Assembly: GCF_019578655.1 (NCBI RefSeq) | Contig: NC_063258.1 | Coordinates: 7,237,283-7,301,282 of the forward strand | Reading direction: 5' to 3' | From: Ricinus communis | Lineage: Eukaryota; Streptophyta; Magnoliopsida; Malpighiales; Euphorbiaceae | Length of the DNA: 64,000 nucleotides | Shown here: positions 36,061 to 50,982 of the stretch, piece by piece | Layout of the letters: each line of letters begins with the position of its first letter | How positions within the stretch are numbered: position 1 is the first letter of the stretch | Program-made: the position numbers and the translations under genes | The notes under the pieces: model-generated | The model's input: the letters and a program-made list of their open reading frames with translations, nothing else | What the model was told of the DNA's origin: nothing | Database searches by the model: none

Positions 36061-37310
36061 AAAATAACCACGTAATTTTGGCATATTTGTGACTATGAGA
36101 AAATAACCCCTTAAATGGGTTAATTTCATAATATGAGAAAACAGTCCCGTAAAAGGGGTATCTTTATCGATATAAGAAAAGAATCTCGTTAAAAACATGT
36201 ATATTTATGAATTTGAGAAAACAACACCACAATAGTGCTAATAATTTAGTATGAGAAGATGACCTCGTAAAAGTGGTATATTTATCAATATAAGAAAATA
36301 AACTCGTAAAACATGTATATTTATGAATATGAGAAAGTAGTGTAATATCGAGGTCTAAGAAATAAGCCTCGTAGAACGGGTAAACTTTTAATATGAGAAA
36401 ACAGCCTTTTAGAAGGTGCAAATTTTTTAATATATCAAAATAACCCCGTAATACGGGCATATTTATGAATCTAAGGAAATAGCCCCGTAATTATGGTATA
36501 TTTGTGAGTATGAGAAAACAACCACTTAAATGGATTAATTTTATAAGACGACAATACAACCCCATAAAAAGGGTATATTTATCAATATAATAAAATAACA
36601 CCATAAAATGTGTATATTTAAGAATTTGAGAAAATAACCCCATAATAGTGCTAATAATTTAATATGAGAAAATGACTGTAAAGTGGTATATTTATCAATA
36701 TAAGAAAATAACCTCGTAAAACATGTATATTTATGAATCGAGAAAATAACCCCTGTAAAGTAGTGCAATTGTGAGTCCGGAAAACAGCCTTGTAGAAGGG
36801 TAAATTTTTAATATGAGAAAACAACCCTATAATGGGATATTTACCAATAGGAGAAAATAACCCCATAATTTTAGTATATTTATGAGTATGAGAAAATAAC
36901 CCCTTAAATGAGTTAATTTTATAATATGAAAAAACAATCCCATAAAGGGGTATATTTATCAATATAATAAAATAACCTCAAACGTCTATATTTATGAATA
37001 TGAGAAAACAATCCCGTAAAGTAGTGTAATTGCAGTATGAGAAAACAACCTCGTAGGGTGAATTTTAATAAGAGAAAGCAATCACGTATCGGGATATTTA
37101 TTAATCGGAGAAAATAACCTCATAATTTGGTATATTTGTGAGTATGAGAAAATAACCCCTTAAATGGGTTAATTTTATAAGATAAGAAAACAACCCCGTA
37201 AAAAGGGTATGTGTGTCAATATAAGAAAATAACCTGTAAAACATGTATATTTATGAATTTAAGAAAATAACACCATAATAGTGCTAATAATTTAGTATGA
37301 GAAGATGACC
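36061..37310 (+). repeat. Duplicated satellite segment, left copy
   Basis: Shares peculiar variants with 40507-41776: TTTGGCATATTTGTGACTAT, AGTGTAATATCGAGGTCTAA, and GGTATGTGTGTCAATATAAG near its end. The offset grows from 4445 to 4466 bp because this copy has lost about 20 bases in small deletions. Confidence 0.88.
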
Positions 37311-40300
37311 TCGGAAAAGTGGTATATTTATTAATACAAGAAAATAACCCCATAAAACGTGTATATCTATGAATCTGAGAAAACAATCTCGTAAAAGTAG
37401 TGTAATTGCGAGTCTAAGAAAATAGCCTCGTATAAAGGGTAAATTGTTTAATATGTCAAAACAACCCTGTAATATGGGCATATATATGAATCTAAGAAAA
37501 TAATCCCGTAATTGTGGTATATTTGTGAGTATGAGAAAACAACTCCTCAAGTGGGTTAATTTTATAATATGATAAAACAACCCCGTAAAAGGGGTATATT
37601 TGTCAATAAAAGAATCCCAAAATGTGTATATTTATGAATTTGAGAAAACGACCTAGTAATAGTGCTAATAATTTAGTATGAAAAAATGACCTTTTAAAAG
37701 TGGTATATTTATCAATATAAGAAAATAACCCCGTAAAACATGTACATTTATGAATTTGAGAAAACAACCCTGTAAACTAGTGTAATTGCGAGTCAGAGAA
37801 AATAACCTCGTAGAACGGGTAAATTTTTTAATATGAGAAAACAACTGTAAAAGGGGTATATTTGTCAATAGAAGAAAATAACTCCGTAAAACTTGTATAT
37901 TTATGAATTTGATAAAATGAACCCATAATAGTTCTAATAGTTTAATATGAGAAAATGGCCTTGTAAAAGTGGTATATTTATCAATATAAGAAAACAACCC
38001 CGTAAAACTAGTGTAATTGCGAGTCCAAGAAAACAGACTCGTAGAACGGTTAAATTTTTTAATATTAGAAAACAACCCCGTAAGAGGGGTATACTTACAA
38101 ATATTAGAAAACAACCCCGTAATAAGGGGATATTTTGCAATTGAAGAAAATAACCCCGTAATTCTGGTATATTTGTGAGTATGAGAAAACAACCTCTTAA
38201 ATGGGTTAGTTTTATAATATGAGAAAACAACCCTGTAAAAGGAGTATATTTGTCAATATAAGAAAATAACCCCGAAAAAGTGGTATATTTATCAATATAA
38301 GAGAATAACTCCATAGAACGTGTATATTTATGAATACGAAAACAACTCCATAAAAGTAGTGTAATTGCGAGTCTAAGAAAACAGCATCATAGAAAGGGTA
38401 AATTTTTTAATATGAGAAAATAACCCCGTAATACGGGGTTATTTATCAATCGTAGAAAATAACCCCATAAAATGTGTATATTTATGAATTTGAGAAAACA
38501 ACCCGAGAATAGTGCTAATAATTTAATATGAGAAAACGACCCCGTAAAAGTGGTATATTTCTCAATACAAGAAAATAGCACTGTAAAACGTGTATTTTAC
38601 GAATCTGAGAAAATAATCCCGTAAAAGTAGTGTAATCGCAAGTCTGAGAAAACAACCTCGTAGAAGGAGTAGGTTTTTTAATATTAGAAAACAACCCCGT
38701 AAGAGGGTATATTTATAAATATTAAAAAATAACCCCGTAATATGAGGATATTTATCAATCGGGGAAAATAACCCCGTAATTTTTGTATATCTGTGAGTAT
38801 GAGAAAGTAACCCCTTAGAAAATAACCCGTAAAAGTGGTATATTTATCAATATAAGAAAATAACCTCGTATTACGTGTATATTTATGAATCTGAGAAAAC
38901 AATCCCGTAAAAGTAGTGTAATTGCTAGTCTGAGAAAACAGCCTCGTAGAAGGGGTAAATGTTTTAATATGAGAAAACAACCCCATAATACTGGGATATT
39001 TATCAATCAGAGAAAATCACCCCGTAATTTTGGTATATTTGTGAGTATGAGAAAACAACCCCTTAAATGGATTAATTTTATAATATGAGAAAACAACCCC
39101 GTAAAAGGGGTATATTTGTCAATATAAGAAAAATAACCCCATAAAACGTGTATATTTATGAATTTGAGAAAACAACCCCAGAATAGGGCTAATAATTTAA
39201 TATGAGAAAATAACTCCGTAATATTTCTTAATAAAAGAAAATAACCTTGTAAAACATGTATATTTATGAATCTGAGAAAACAACCCCGTAAAGTAGTGTA
39301 ATTACGTGTCTAAGAAAATTTCGTAGGCGGATAAATTTTCTGTCGAGAAAACAACCTCGTAGAAGGGGTAAATTTTTTAAGATGTGAAAACAACCTCGTG
39401 ATGCGGGCATATTTATGAATCTGAGGAAATAACCCCATAATTATGGTATATTTGTTAGTATGAGAAAACAACACCTTAAATGTGTTAATTTTATAATATG
39501 AGAAAACAACCACGTAAAATTGGTATATTTGTCAATATAAGAAAATAACCCCGTAAAACGTGTATATTTCTGAATTTGACAAAACAACTAAAAAATAGTG
39601 CTAATAATTTAATATGAGAAAAAAACCTCGTAAAAGTAGTATATTTCTCAATATAAGAAAATAACTCCGTAAAACGTGTATATTTAAGAATCTAAGAAAA
39701 TAACCCCGTAAAATAGTGTAATTGCGAGTCTGAGAAAATAGCCTCGTAGAAGGGGTAAATTTTTTAATATAAGAAAACAACCCCATAAGAGGGGTGTATT
39801 TATAAATATTAGATGCCAACCTCGTAATACGAGGATATTTATCAATCAGAAAAAATAACCATGTAATTTTGGCATATTTGTGACTATGAGAAAACAATCC
39901 CTTAAATGGGTTAATTTCATAATATGAGAAAACAAAATAATCCCGTAGAACGTGTATATGTATGAATATGAAGAAACAACCTTGTAAAAGTTGTGTAATT
40001 GCGAGTCTAAGAAAATAGCCTCGTAGAAGGGGCAAATTTTTTAAAATGTGAAAATAACCCCGTGATGCGGGCATATTTATGAATCTGAGGTAATAACCCC
40101 ATAATTATGGTATATTTGTGAGTATGAGAAAACAATGCCTTAAATGTGTTAATTTTATAATATGAGAAAACAACCACGTAAAATTGGTATATTTGTCAAT
40201 ATAAGAAAATAATCCCGTAAAACGTGTATATTTCTGAATTTGACAAAACAACCAAAAAATAGTGCTAATAATTTAATATGAGAAAACAACCTCGTAAAAG

Positions 40301-40506
40301 TACTATATTTCTCAATATAAGAAAATAACCCCGTAAAATGTGTATATTTATGAATTTGAGAAAACAACCTCGTAAAATAGTGTAATTGCAATATGAGAAA
40401 CAACCTCAGAAGGGTAAATTTTAATATGAGAAAACAACCTCGTAAGAGGGGTATATTTATAAATATTAGATGCCAACCTCGTAATACGGGAATATTTGTC
40501 AATCGA

Positions 40507-41776
40507 AAAAATAACCACGTAATTTTGGCATATTTGTGACTATGAGAAAATAACCCCTTAAATGGGTTAATTTCATAATATGAGAAAACAATCCCGTAAA
40601 AGGGGTATCTTTATCGATATAAGAAAAGAATCGTTAAAAACATGTATATTTATGAATTTGAGAAAACAACACCACAATAGTGCTAATAATTTAGTATGAG
40701 AAGATGACCTCGTAAAAGTGGTATATTTATCAATATAAGAAAATAAACTCGTAAAACATGTATATTTATGAATATAAGAAAGTAGTGTAATATCGAGGTC
40801 TAAGAAATAAGCCTCGTAGAACGGGTAAACTTTTAATATGAGAAAACAGCCTTTTAGAAGGTGTAAATTTTTTAATATATCAAAATAACCCCGTAATACG
40901 GGCATATTTATGAATCTAAGGAAATAGCCCCGTAATTATGGTATATTTGTGAGTATGAGAAAACAACCACTTAAATGGATTAATTTTATAAGACGACAAT
41001 ACAACCCCATAAAAAGGGTATATTTATCAATATAATAAAATAACACCATAAAATGTGTATATTTAAGAATTTGAGAAAATAACCCCATAATAGTGCTAAT
41101 AATTTAATATGAGAAAATAACTCCGTAAAAGTGGTATATTTATCAATATAAGAAAATAACCTCGTAAAACATGTATATTTATGAATCTGAGAAAATAACC
41201 CTGTAAAAGTAGTGCAATTGTGAGTCTGAGAAAACAAACCTTGTAGAAGGGTAAATTTTTAATAGAAAACAACCCTATAATACGGGGATATTTACCAATC
41301 GAAGAAAATAACCCCGTAATTTTAGTATATTTATGAGTATGAGAAAATAACCCCTTAAATGAGTTAATTTTATAATATGAAAAAACAATCCCATAAAAGG
41401 GGTATATTTGTCAATATAATAAAATAACCTCGTAAAACGTCTATATTTATGAATATGAGAAAACAATCCCGTAAAAGTTGTGTAATTGCGAGTATGAGAA
41501 AACAGCCTCGTAGAAGGGGTGAATTTTTTAATAAGAGAAAGCAACCACGTAATACGGGGATATTTATTAATCGGAGAAAATAACCTCATAATTTGGTATA
41601 TTTGTGAGTATGAGAAAACAACCCCTTAAATAGGTTAATTTTATAAGATAAGAAAACAACCCCGTAAAAAGGGTATGTGTGTCAATATAAGAAAATAACC
41701 TGTAAAACATGTATATTTATGAATTTAAGAAAACAACACCATAATAGTGCTAATAATTTAGTATGAGAAGATGACC
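40507..41776 (+). repeat. Duplicated satellite segment, right copy
   Basis: Partner of 36061-37310 with the same private variants. This copy keeps full-length monomers where the left copy has short gaps, for example TACGGGG at about 41282 against the shortened form near 36830. Confidence 0.88.
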
Positions 41777-42415
41777 CCGTAAAAGTTGTATATTTATCAA
41801 TATAAGAAAATAACCCCGTAAAACGTGTATATTTATGAATATGAGAAAATAATCCCGTAAAAGTAGTGTAATTGCGAGTATGAGAAAACAACCTCGTAGA
41901 AGGGATAAATTTTTTAATATGAGAAAACAACCCCGTAATACGGGGATAATTATCAATCTGAGAATAACCCTTTAATTTTGGTGTAATTGTGAGTATGAGA
42001 AAACAACCCCTTAATTGGGTTAACTTTATAATATGAGAGAACAACCCCGTAAAAGGAATATATTTATAAATATAAGAAAATAACACCGTAAAAGTGGTAT
42101 ATTTATCAATATAAGAAAATAATATCGTGAAATGCGTATATTTATGAATCTTAGAAAACAACCCCGTAAAAGTAGTGTAATTGCGAGTGTGAGAAAACAG
42201 TATCGTAGAAGGAGTAAATTTTTTAATATGAGAAAGCAACCTCATAATACGGGGATATTTATCAATCCGAGAAAATTACCTCGTAATTTTGGTATAGTTG
42301 TGAGTATGAGAAAATAATTCCTTAAATGAGTTAATTTATAATATGAGAAAACAATCCCATAGAAGGGGTATATCTGTCAATATAAGAAAATAACCCTGTA
42401 AAACTTGTATATTTC

Positions 42416-45142
42416 TATCACGACCCCACCCGTGGGCACGTGACCGGCACTAGGGAATGGGTAGGCTTAAGGCCACCGAAACCCGTAGTAAGCCTAACAC
42501 TCACTGATTTAAACAAATCTCATCTCAAATTAATATTATTAAAGCCACAAATTATCTTAAATGCTACATTTTACAATATTACTTCGGTCTACCAAAACTA
42601 AGGCGACCCAAGCTCAGAAAATTTACAACTAATACATCTACTAATTACTACTCATGGAGAATCTAAGATTTACCAATTTACATACCAAATCAAATACATC
42701 ACCCGATGATGAAGGAGTCGGGTTACCGAATAAGAGTCGCGGAGAACTAATAAATACGAACTGAAAAAATATAAATGGAGATCGTCACCCCGAGAGTGAG
42801 TTAAAATCAAATAATCTAGGGACTATACTTCTTCTCGGAAAACATAGATTATTCAAATCGATATCAAACCATACTATAATCATACCCTACTATTTCCTTC
42901 ACATAAAATATTAATCATTCGAATCAAAATATCAACCATGCACGTAAATACAATCCATATTATAATCATACCATAATAAATAAATAAATGAATAAATAAA
43001 AATATATTTTTACTTTTACGGGACGAGTGGCTCGGTGAGAACCCTAAACCCCAAAATCTAGTAGCCATTCGGCTCTCTTAATCCAATAAGATCAAGCCCA
43101 AAGAGCAAGCTCGATCGGTCCTTACCTCCAAACTCAACACTTGAATTCCAAATAAGCGGCCGCCCGCAGAGCAAGCTCGACTGACCTTAACCCAAGAATC
43201 AATCGAACTCACCTCAGAGCAATGCTCGATCGGGGCAAATAAATCCATAATAACCTTATATCCAGATCATTACCGGCACGCCATTCCGATAACCCATCAG
43301 CAAGATGTTCTACAAGCCACATTTTCCAATTCGCAATCATCACATATAATAAATATCATTATCCGATGAACTCAACCAACACATATCGGAAATAAAGATT
43401 AAAGATTTAAGGTAAAACAACGTGCAATTTGTGAGGGAAAAATAATAACGTTTATCTTATTATAACATACTAATAATAATATTTATATTATTTCAAATAT
43501 TAATAATCAAGTGAAATCATTTATTTTGCGATACTAATAATCATATTAAGCACAAATTCTAAATAGCATATTAAAATCGGACTAGCAATAGGGCAAAGAT
43601 TAAATGACTTTAACTCACAGGGATTGGCGACCTCCTAGCTCCGCCTCGGTAGAGCGAAATGAACGAACTAACAATCTAGTCACGGAAAACAATTTATCAA
43701 AACGATGAAACAATCCATCATTAATCCTAGGTCTAGACTCCTGAGATCGACTGTCTAAGAATCTCGACTCGGAGAATTCCTACCAAAATCCGGCAGAACC
43801 TCCCCTACAACACGAACATTATCCCCCAGAAAACGGGTCCAGGACCATGAAAAACACTCCAAATATCCAACAATTTAAACAACGGAGTCGGGTCCCCAAA
43901 CTTCACTATTTCCGACTCGCCATACAACACAAAATACGAGGCGTGCAAACCGACAGGACAATTATTTATGACTCACAAATATCATCAAACACCAATATAA
44001 TCCAAGAATTTCTAAAATTAACTAGTTAAAGATAATTACCGAGATGTTTTGGCCGGCCGACTTCGCCGGAGTCCGATCGACGATCCGAACACACCATCGG
44101 ACTCACAACGATGCGTACCGAGACCATCCCCGCTTCGATTTTCCGATCCGACACCCGATCATCCGGAGAGATTACGATCTCGACCGTCGATTCGCAAACG
44201 AAACCCGATCGCCACGAAACCGGCATATCGCGAAGCTTGATACGCCCGACGCCCATCTCCGCCGAGCTCACGGAAGCCCAAAAATGCCGGCTGCCACCAT
44301 TATCTCTCTTTCCACCGGACTACCGCCACCATCGCCGACACCGCCGCCGCTAAAACAAAGCCAAGGCCGTCGAGGAGTTGATTCCGCACTAAGATCAGCG
44401 ACACCGATGCCGAAACGCTTCGACGGCGACAAGGAAGCCGCCTTTCTCGCTGAGCCGCCGCTGCCGCCTACCGGGGTGCTGGGCTGACAACAGTCACGGC
44501 CAAATTTCACTGCCCGAAACAGACGGCCTCACGCTGCAGCCTCCTTCCTCCGCGCCTCCTCTCTCCCGACATCTCTTCCTCTCTCTCTCTCGATTTCTCT
44601 CCCCGATTCCATTTCTTTCAATATCGATATTAGGCCCCCGAACTTTCCTTACTACAATTTGGTCCCTCAACTTTCTTAATTACATACAATTTCATTATGC
44701 GAATTCCATTTAATCAAACTTTTACCCTTTCAATTAAGCCCCTAACTATTTAATTTGGGCCAAATCCAATTCACGAAAATACACAATTACAAAAAAATAC
44801 CCATGACCGAGTATATTTATTTACGAAAATACCAAACTCACAAATTTCCATTAAAACCCCATAAAAATAAAATTATACTTTCAATCCTTATTCCAAAATA
44901 AATTTCCAATTTTTCCAAAATTCTTTTATTAAAACATCCTTTATAATTTCTTCCAAAATTTTCCGATATATAATTTTACTTATATAAATATGCTCTTGGA
45001 AAAATTTGAATAACCAAAATAAAAAATAAAAAATATAATTTATTCCTTAAATAATTTACTTGAATAATTTCTTAAAATTTCAAACTAATTGGGTATAGAA
45101 AATAACTCATTTATTAAATATATAAAAATTCCGAGTGTTACA
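42416..45142 (-). mobile_element. Solo LTR of the chromovirus family (2727 bp), perfect TSD
   Basis: Starts TATCACGACCCC (G to A in the terminal dinucleotide) and ends GAGTGTTACA. It is flanked by ATTTC at 42411-42415 and 45143-45147. It keeps the family landmarks but has many small deletions relative to 32432-35503, and three degenerate GCTCGA modules (43094, 43157, 43211). CT-rich microsatellite near 44578-44600. No internal region. Confidence 0.9.
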
Positions 45143-48100
45143 ATTTCTCTATATAAGAAAATAACCTCGTAAAACATATATATTTATGAATCTCAAAAAA
45201 TAACCCCGTGAAAGTAGTGTAATTGCAACTCTGAGAAAACAGCCTCGTAGAAGGGGTAAACTTTTTAATATGAGAAAACAACCCCATAATATGGGGATGT
45301 TTATCAATCAGAGAAAATAACCCCGTAATTTTGGTATATTTGTGAGTATGAGAAAATAACCCCTTAAATGGGTTAATTTTATAATATGAGAAAACAATCC
45401 GGTAAAAGGAAAATATTTATCAATATAAGAAATTAACCTCGTAAAACGTGTATGTATATATATATATATATGAATTTGAGAAACAACCCTAGAATAGTGT
45501 TAATAATTTAAAATGAGAAAACGACCTTGTAAAAGTGGTATATTTCTCAATATAAGAAAATAACCACGTAAAATGTGTATATTTATGAATATAAGAAAAA
45601 ATCCCGTAAATATAGTGCAATTGCAAGTATGAGAAAATAGCCTCGTAGAAGGAGTAAATTTTTTAATATGAGAAAACAACCCCGTAATACGGGGATATTT
45701 ATCAATCGGAGAAAATAACCCCGTAATTTTGATATATTTGTGAGTATGAGAAAACAACCTCTTAAATGCGTTAATTTTATAAGATGAGAAACAAACCCCG
45801 TAAAAGGGGTATATTTGTCAATATAAGAAAATAACCCGTAAAACGTGTATATTTATGAATTTGAGAAAACAACACCATAGTAGTGCTAATAGTTTAGTAT
45901 GAGAAGATGACTCCGTAAAAGTGCTACATTTATCAATGTAAGAAAATAACCTCGTAAAACGTTATATTTATGAATATGAGAAAATAATCTTGTAAAAGTA
46001 GTGTAATTGAGAGTATAAGAAAACAGCCTCGCAGAAGGGCTAAATTTTTTAATATGAGAAAACAACCCCGTAATATGGGGATATTTATCAATATGAAAAA
46101 ATAACCCCGTAGTTTAGGTATATTTGTGAGTATTAGAAAACAACCCTTAAATGTAAAAGGGGTATATCTATCAATATAAGAAAATAACCCCGTAAAAGTG
46201 GTATATCTATCAATATAAGAAAATAACCTCGTGAAACATGTATATTTATGAATGTGAGAAAACAACCTTGTAAAAGTAGTATAATTGCGAGTCTGAGAAA
46301 ACAGCCTCTTAGAAGTGGTAAATTTTTTAATATGAGACTACAACCTCGTAATATGAGGATATTTGTGAATCGGAGAAAATAACCCCATAATTTTAGTACA
46401 TTTGTGAGTATGAGAAAACAATCCCTTAAATGGTTTAATTTTATAATATAAGAAAACAACCCCGTAAAAAGGGTATATTTGTCAATATAAGAAAATAAGC
46501 CAGTAAAACCTGTATATTAATGAATTTCAGAAAAAAACCCCATAATAGTGCTAATTATTTAATATGAGAAAATGACCACGTAAAATTGGTATATTTATCA
46601 ACATAAGAAAGTAACCCCGTAAAACGTGTATATTTATGAATCTGAGAAAATAACCCCGTAAAAGTAGTGTAATTGCGAGTCTAAGAAAATAGCCTCGTAG
46701 AAGGGGTAAATTTTTTAATATCAGAAAACAACCCCGTAATACGGGGATATTTATCAATCGGAGAAAATAACCCTGTAATTTTGGTATATTTATGAGTACG
46801 AGAAAACAACCCCTTAAATGGGTTAATTTTATAAAATGAGAAAATAATCCCATAAAAGTGAAATATTTCTCAATATTAGAAAATAACCCCGTAAAATGTG
46901 TATATTTATGAATTTGAGAAAACAACCCCGTAAAAGTAGTGTAATTGCGACTCTCGGAAAATCATGTAGGGTAAATTTTTAATATGAGAGAACAACCCGT
47001 ATGAGGGTATATTTATAAATATTAGATAATGACCTCGTAAAAACGGGAATATTTATCAATCGGAGAAAATAACCCCGTAATTTTGGTAAATTTGTGAGTA
47101 CGAGAAAATAACCTTTAAATGGGTTAATTTTATAATATCAGAAAACAACCCCATAAAAGGGGTATATTTGTCAATATAAGAAAATAACCCCATAAAACGT
47201 GTATATTTATGAATTTGAGAAAATAACACCATAATAGTGCTAATAATTTAGTATGAGAAGATGACCCCATAAAAGTTGTATATTTATAAATACAAGAAAA
47301 TAGCCCGGTAAACCGTGTATATTTATGAATATGAGAAAACTATCCCATAAAAGTAGTTTAATTGCGAGTATGAGAAAACAATCTCGTGGAACGGGTAAAT
47401 TTTTCAATATGAGAAAACAACCCCGTAATACGGGGATATTTATTAATCGGAGAAAATAACCCCATAATTTTGGTGTATTTGTGAGTATGAGAAAACAACC
47501 TCTTAAATGGGTTAATTTTATAATATGAGAAAACAACCCCATAAAAGGGTATATTTGTCAATATAAGAAAATAATACCGTAAAACGTGTATATTTATGGA
47601 TTTGAGAAAACAACCTGAGAATAGTGCTAATAATTTACTATGAGAAAACAACCCCGTCAAAGTGGTATTTTTCTCAATATAAGAAAATAACCCAGTAAAA
47701 CGTGTATTTTATGAATCTGAGAAAACAATCCCGTAAAAGTAGTGTAATCGCGAGTTTGAGAAAACAGACTCATAGAAGGAGTAGATTTTTTAATATTATA
47801 AAACAACCCCGTAAGAGAGGTATATTTATAAATATTAAAAAATAACCTCGTAATACGAGGATATTTATCAATCGGGAAAAATGCCCGTAATTTTGGTATA
47901 TTTGTGAGTATGAGAAAGCAACCCCTTAAATGGGTTAATTTTAGAATACTAGAAAATAACCCTATAAAAGGGGTATATTTTCAATATTAGAAAATAGCCC
48001 GTAAAAGTGGTATATTTATCAATATAAGAAAATAACCTCATAAAACGTGTATATTTATGAATCTGAGAAAACAACCTCGTAAAAGTAGTATAATTGCGAG

Positions 48101-50982
48101 TTTAAGAAAATAGCCTCGTAGAAGGGGTAAATGTTTTAATATGAGAAAACAACCCCGTAATACTGGGTTATTTATCAATCGGAGAAAATCACCCCGTAAG
48201 TTTGGTTTATTTGTGAGTATGAGAAAACAACCCCTTAAATGGGTTGATTTTATAATCTGAGAAAACAACCCCGTAAAAGGGGTATATTTGTCAATATAAG
48301 AAAATAACCCCGTAAATCGTGTATATTTATGAATTTGAGAAAACAACCCCAGAATAGGGCTAATAATTTAATATGAGAAAACGACTCCGTAAAATTTCTC
48401 ACTATAAGAAAATAACCCTGTAAAACGTGTATATTTATGAATATGAGAAAACAAGTACGTAAAAGTAGTGTAATTGCGTGTTTAAGAAAACAGCCTCATA
48501 GAACGGGTAAATTTTTTAATATGAGAAAACAACCTCGTAGAAGGGGTAAATTTTTTAATATTTGAAAACAACCCCGTAATACGGGCATATTTATGAATCT
48601 GAGGAAATAACCCCAAAATTATGGTATATTTGTGAGTATGAGAAAACAACCCCTTAAATATGTTAATTTTATAATATTAGAAAATAATCCCGTAAAATTG
48701 GTATATTTGTCAATATAAGAAAATAATCCCGTAAAATGTGTATAGTTCTGAATTTGTCAAAATAACCACAAAATAGTGCTAATAATTTAATATGAGAAAA
48801 CAACTCCGTAAATGTGGTATATTTCTCCATATAAGAAAATAACCCCGTAAGGGTAAATTTTTTAATATATCAAAACAACCCCGTAATACGGGCATATTTA
48901 TGAATATGAGGAAATTACTCAGTAATTATGGTACATTTGTGAGTATGAGAAAACAACCACTTAAATGGATTAATTTTATAATATGAAAATACAACCCCAT
49001 AAAAGTGGTATATTTCTCAATATAAGAATATAACCCCGTGAAACGTGTATATTTATGAATCTTAGAAAACAACACCGTAAAAGTAGTGTAATTGCAAGTC
49101 TGAGAAAACAGCCTCGTAGAAGGGGTAAATTTTTTAATATGAGAAAACAACCCCATAATACGGGGATATTTATCAATCGGAGAAAATAACCCCGTAATTT
49201 TGATATATTTATGAGTATGAGAAAATAACCCCTTAAATGGGTTAATTTTATAATATGAGAAAACAATCAGTAAAAGGGGTAAATTTGTCAATATAAGAAA
49301 ATAACCCCGTGAAAGTGGTTTATTTATCATATAAGAAAAAATCCCATAAAACGTGTATATTTATGAATCTGAGAAAACAACCCCGTAAAAGTAATGTAAT
49401 TGCGAGTCTAGGAAAACAGACTCGTAGAACAGGTAAATCTTTTAATATGAGAAAATAAACTCGTAGAAGGGGTAAATTTTTTAATATGTGAAAACAACCC
49501 TGTAATACAGGCATATAAATCGGAAAATAACCCCGTAATTGTGGTATAATTGTGAGTATGAGAAAACAACCCCTTAAATGCGGTAATTTTATAATATGAG
49601 AAAAGAACCCCGTAAAAGGAGTATATTTCTCAATATAAGAAAATAATCCCGTAAAACGTGTATATTTATCAATCTCAGAAAACAATCCCGTAAAAATAGT
49701 GTAATTGCGTGTCTGAGAAAACAGCCTCGTAGAAGAGGTAAATTTTTTAATATGAGACAACAACCCCTTTTAAATATTAGATAACGTCCCCGTAATACGG
49801 GGATATTTATCACTCAGAGAAAATAACCTCGTAATTTTGGTATATTTGTGAGTACAAGAAAACAACCGCTTAAATGGGTTAATTTTATAATTTGAAAATG
49901 TGTATATTTATGAATTTAAGAAAACAACCCCATAATAGTGTTAATATATTAATATGAGAAAACGACCCTGTAAAAGTCATATATTTATAAATATAAGAAA
50001 ATAACCACGTCAGCGTGTATATTTATGAATCTGAGAAAATAATTCTGTAAAAGTAGTGTAATTGCGATTATGAGAAAACAGTCTCGTAGAAGTGGTAAAT
50101 TTTTTAATATGAGAAAACAGCCTCGTGGAAGGAATAAATTTTTTAATATGAGAAAATAACCCTGTAATACGGGGTTATTTATCAATCGGAAAAAATAACC
50201 CCATAATTTTGGTATATTTGTGAGTATGAGAAAACCACCCCTTAAATGGGTTAATTTTATAATATGAGAAAACAACCCCGTAAATGGGGTAGATATATCA
50301 ATATAAGAAAATAACCCCGTAAAACGCGTATATTTATGAATTTGAGAAAACAACCCCATAATAGTGGTAATAATTTAATATGAGTAAACGACCCCGTAAA
50401 AATGGTATATTTATCAATATAAGAAAATAACCTCGTAAAACGTGTATATTTATGAATCTGAAAAAACAATCTCGTAAAAGTAGTGTAATTATGAGTGTGA
50501 CAAAACAGCCTTGTAGAAGGGGTCAATTTTTTAATAAGAGAAAACAACCCTGTAAGAGGGGTATATTTATATATATTAGAAAACAAACCCATAATACGGG
50601 GATATTTATCAATTGAAGAAAATAACCCCTTAAATAGATTAATTTTATAATATGAGAAAACAACCCCGTAAAAAGGGGTATATTTGTCGATATAAGAAAA
50701 TAACCCCGTAAAAGGGGTATGTTTGTCAATATAAGAAAATAACTTTGTAAAACGTGTATATTTATGAATTTGAGAAAACAATTCCATAATAGTGCTAATA
50801 ATTTAATATGAGAAAACGACCCCGTAAAAGTGGTATATTTATCAATATAAGAAAATAACCCCATAAAACGTGTTTATTTATAAATATGAGAAAACAACCC
50901 CGTAAAAGTAGTGTAATTAAATTTTTAATATGAGAAAACAACTTAGTAGAAGGAGTAAATTTTTAATATGAGAAAATACCGT
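45143..50982 (+). repeat. Satellite block 6, 39-bp monomers
   Basis: About 150 monomers. J markers lie at 45495, 45881, 46546, 47235, 47622, 48355, 48774, 49936, 50372 and 50790. Well-preserved runs of types A-B-C-D-E-F-G-H are seen at 46560-46860 and 48990-49290. A TA expansion lies at about 45452-45470 inside a B/I-type monomer. A deletion-rich patch lies at about 46950-47010. No gene. Confidence 0.95.

Larger units (their letters stand above)
35504..42415 (+). repeat. Satellite block 5, 39-bp monomers with large internal duplications
   Basis: The longest uninterrupted block (6.9 kb, about 177 monomers). J markers lie at 35652, 36233, 36646, 37279, 37660, 38510, 39184, 39596, 40260, 40678, 41091 and 41745. 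It contains a duplicated 1.25-kb segment (36061-37310 and 40507-41776) and a 664-bp tandem duplication (39350-39930 and 40014-40580). Some stretches carry many small deletions. No gene. Confidence 0.95.

Noticed and set aside
44044..44487. 147-codon plus-strand ORF in the solo LTR
   Set aside because: It lies in the GC-rich LTR block, where many frames are open by composition. The same place in other copies is interrupted.
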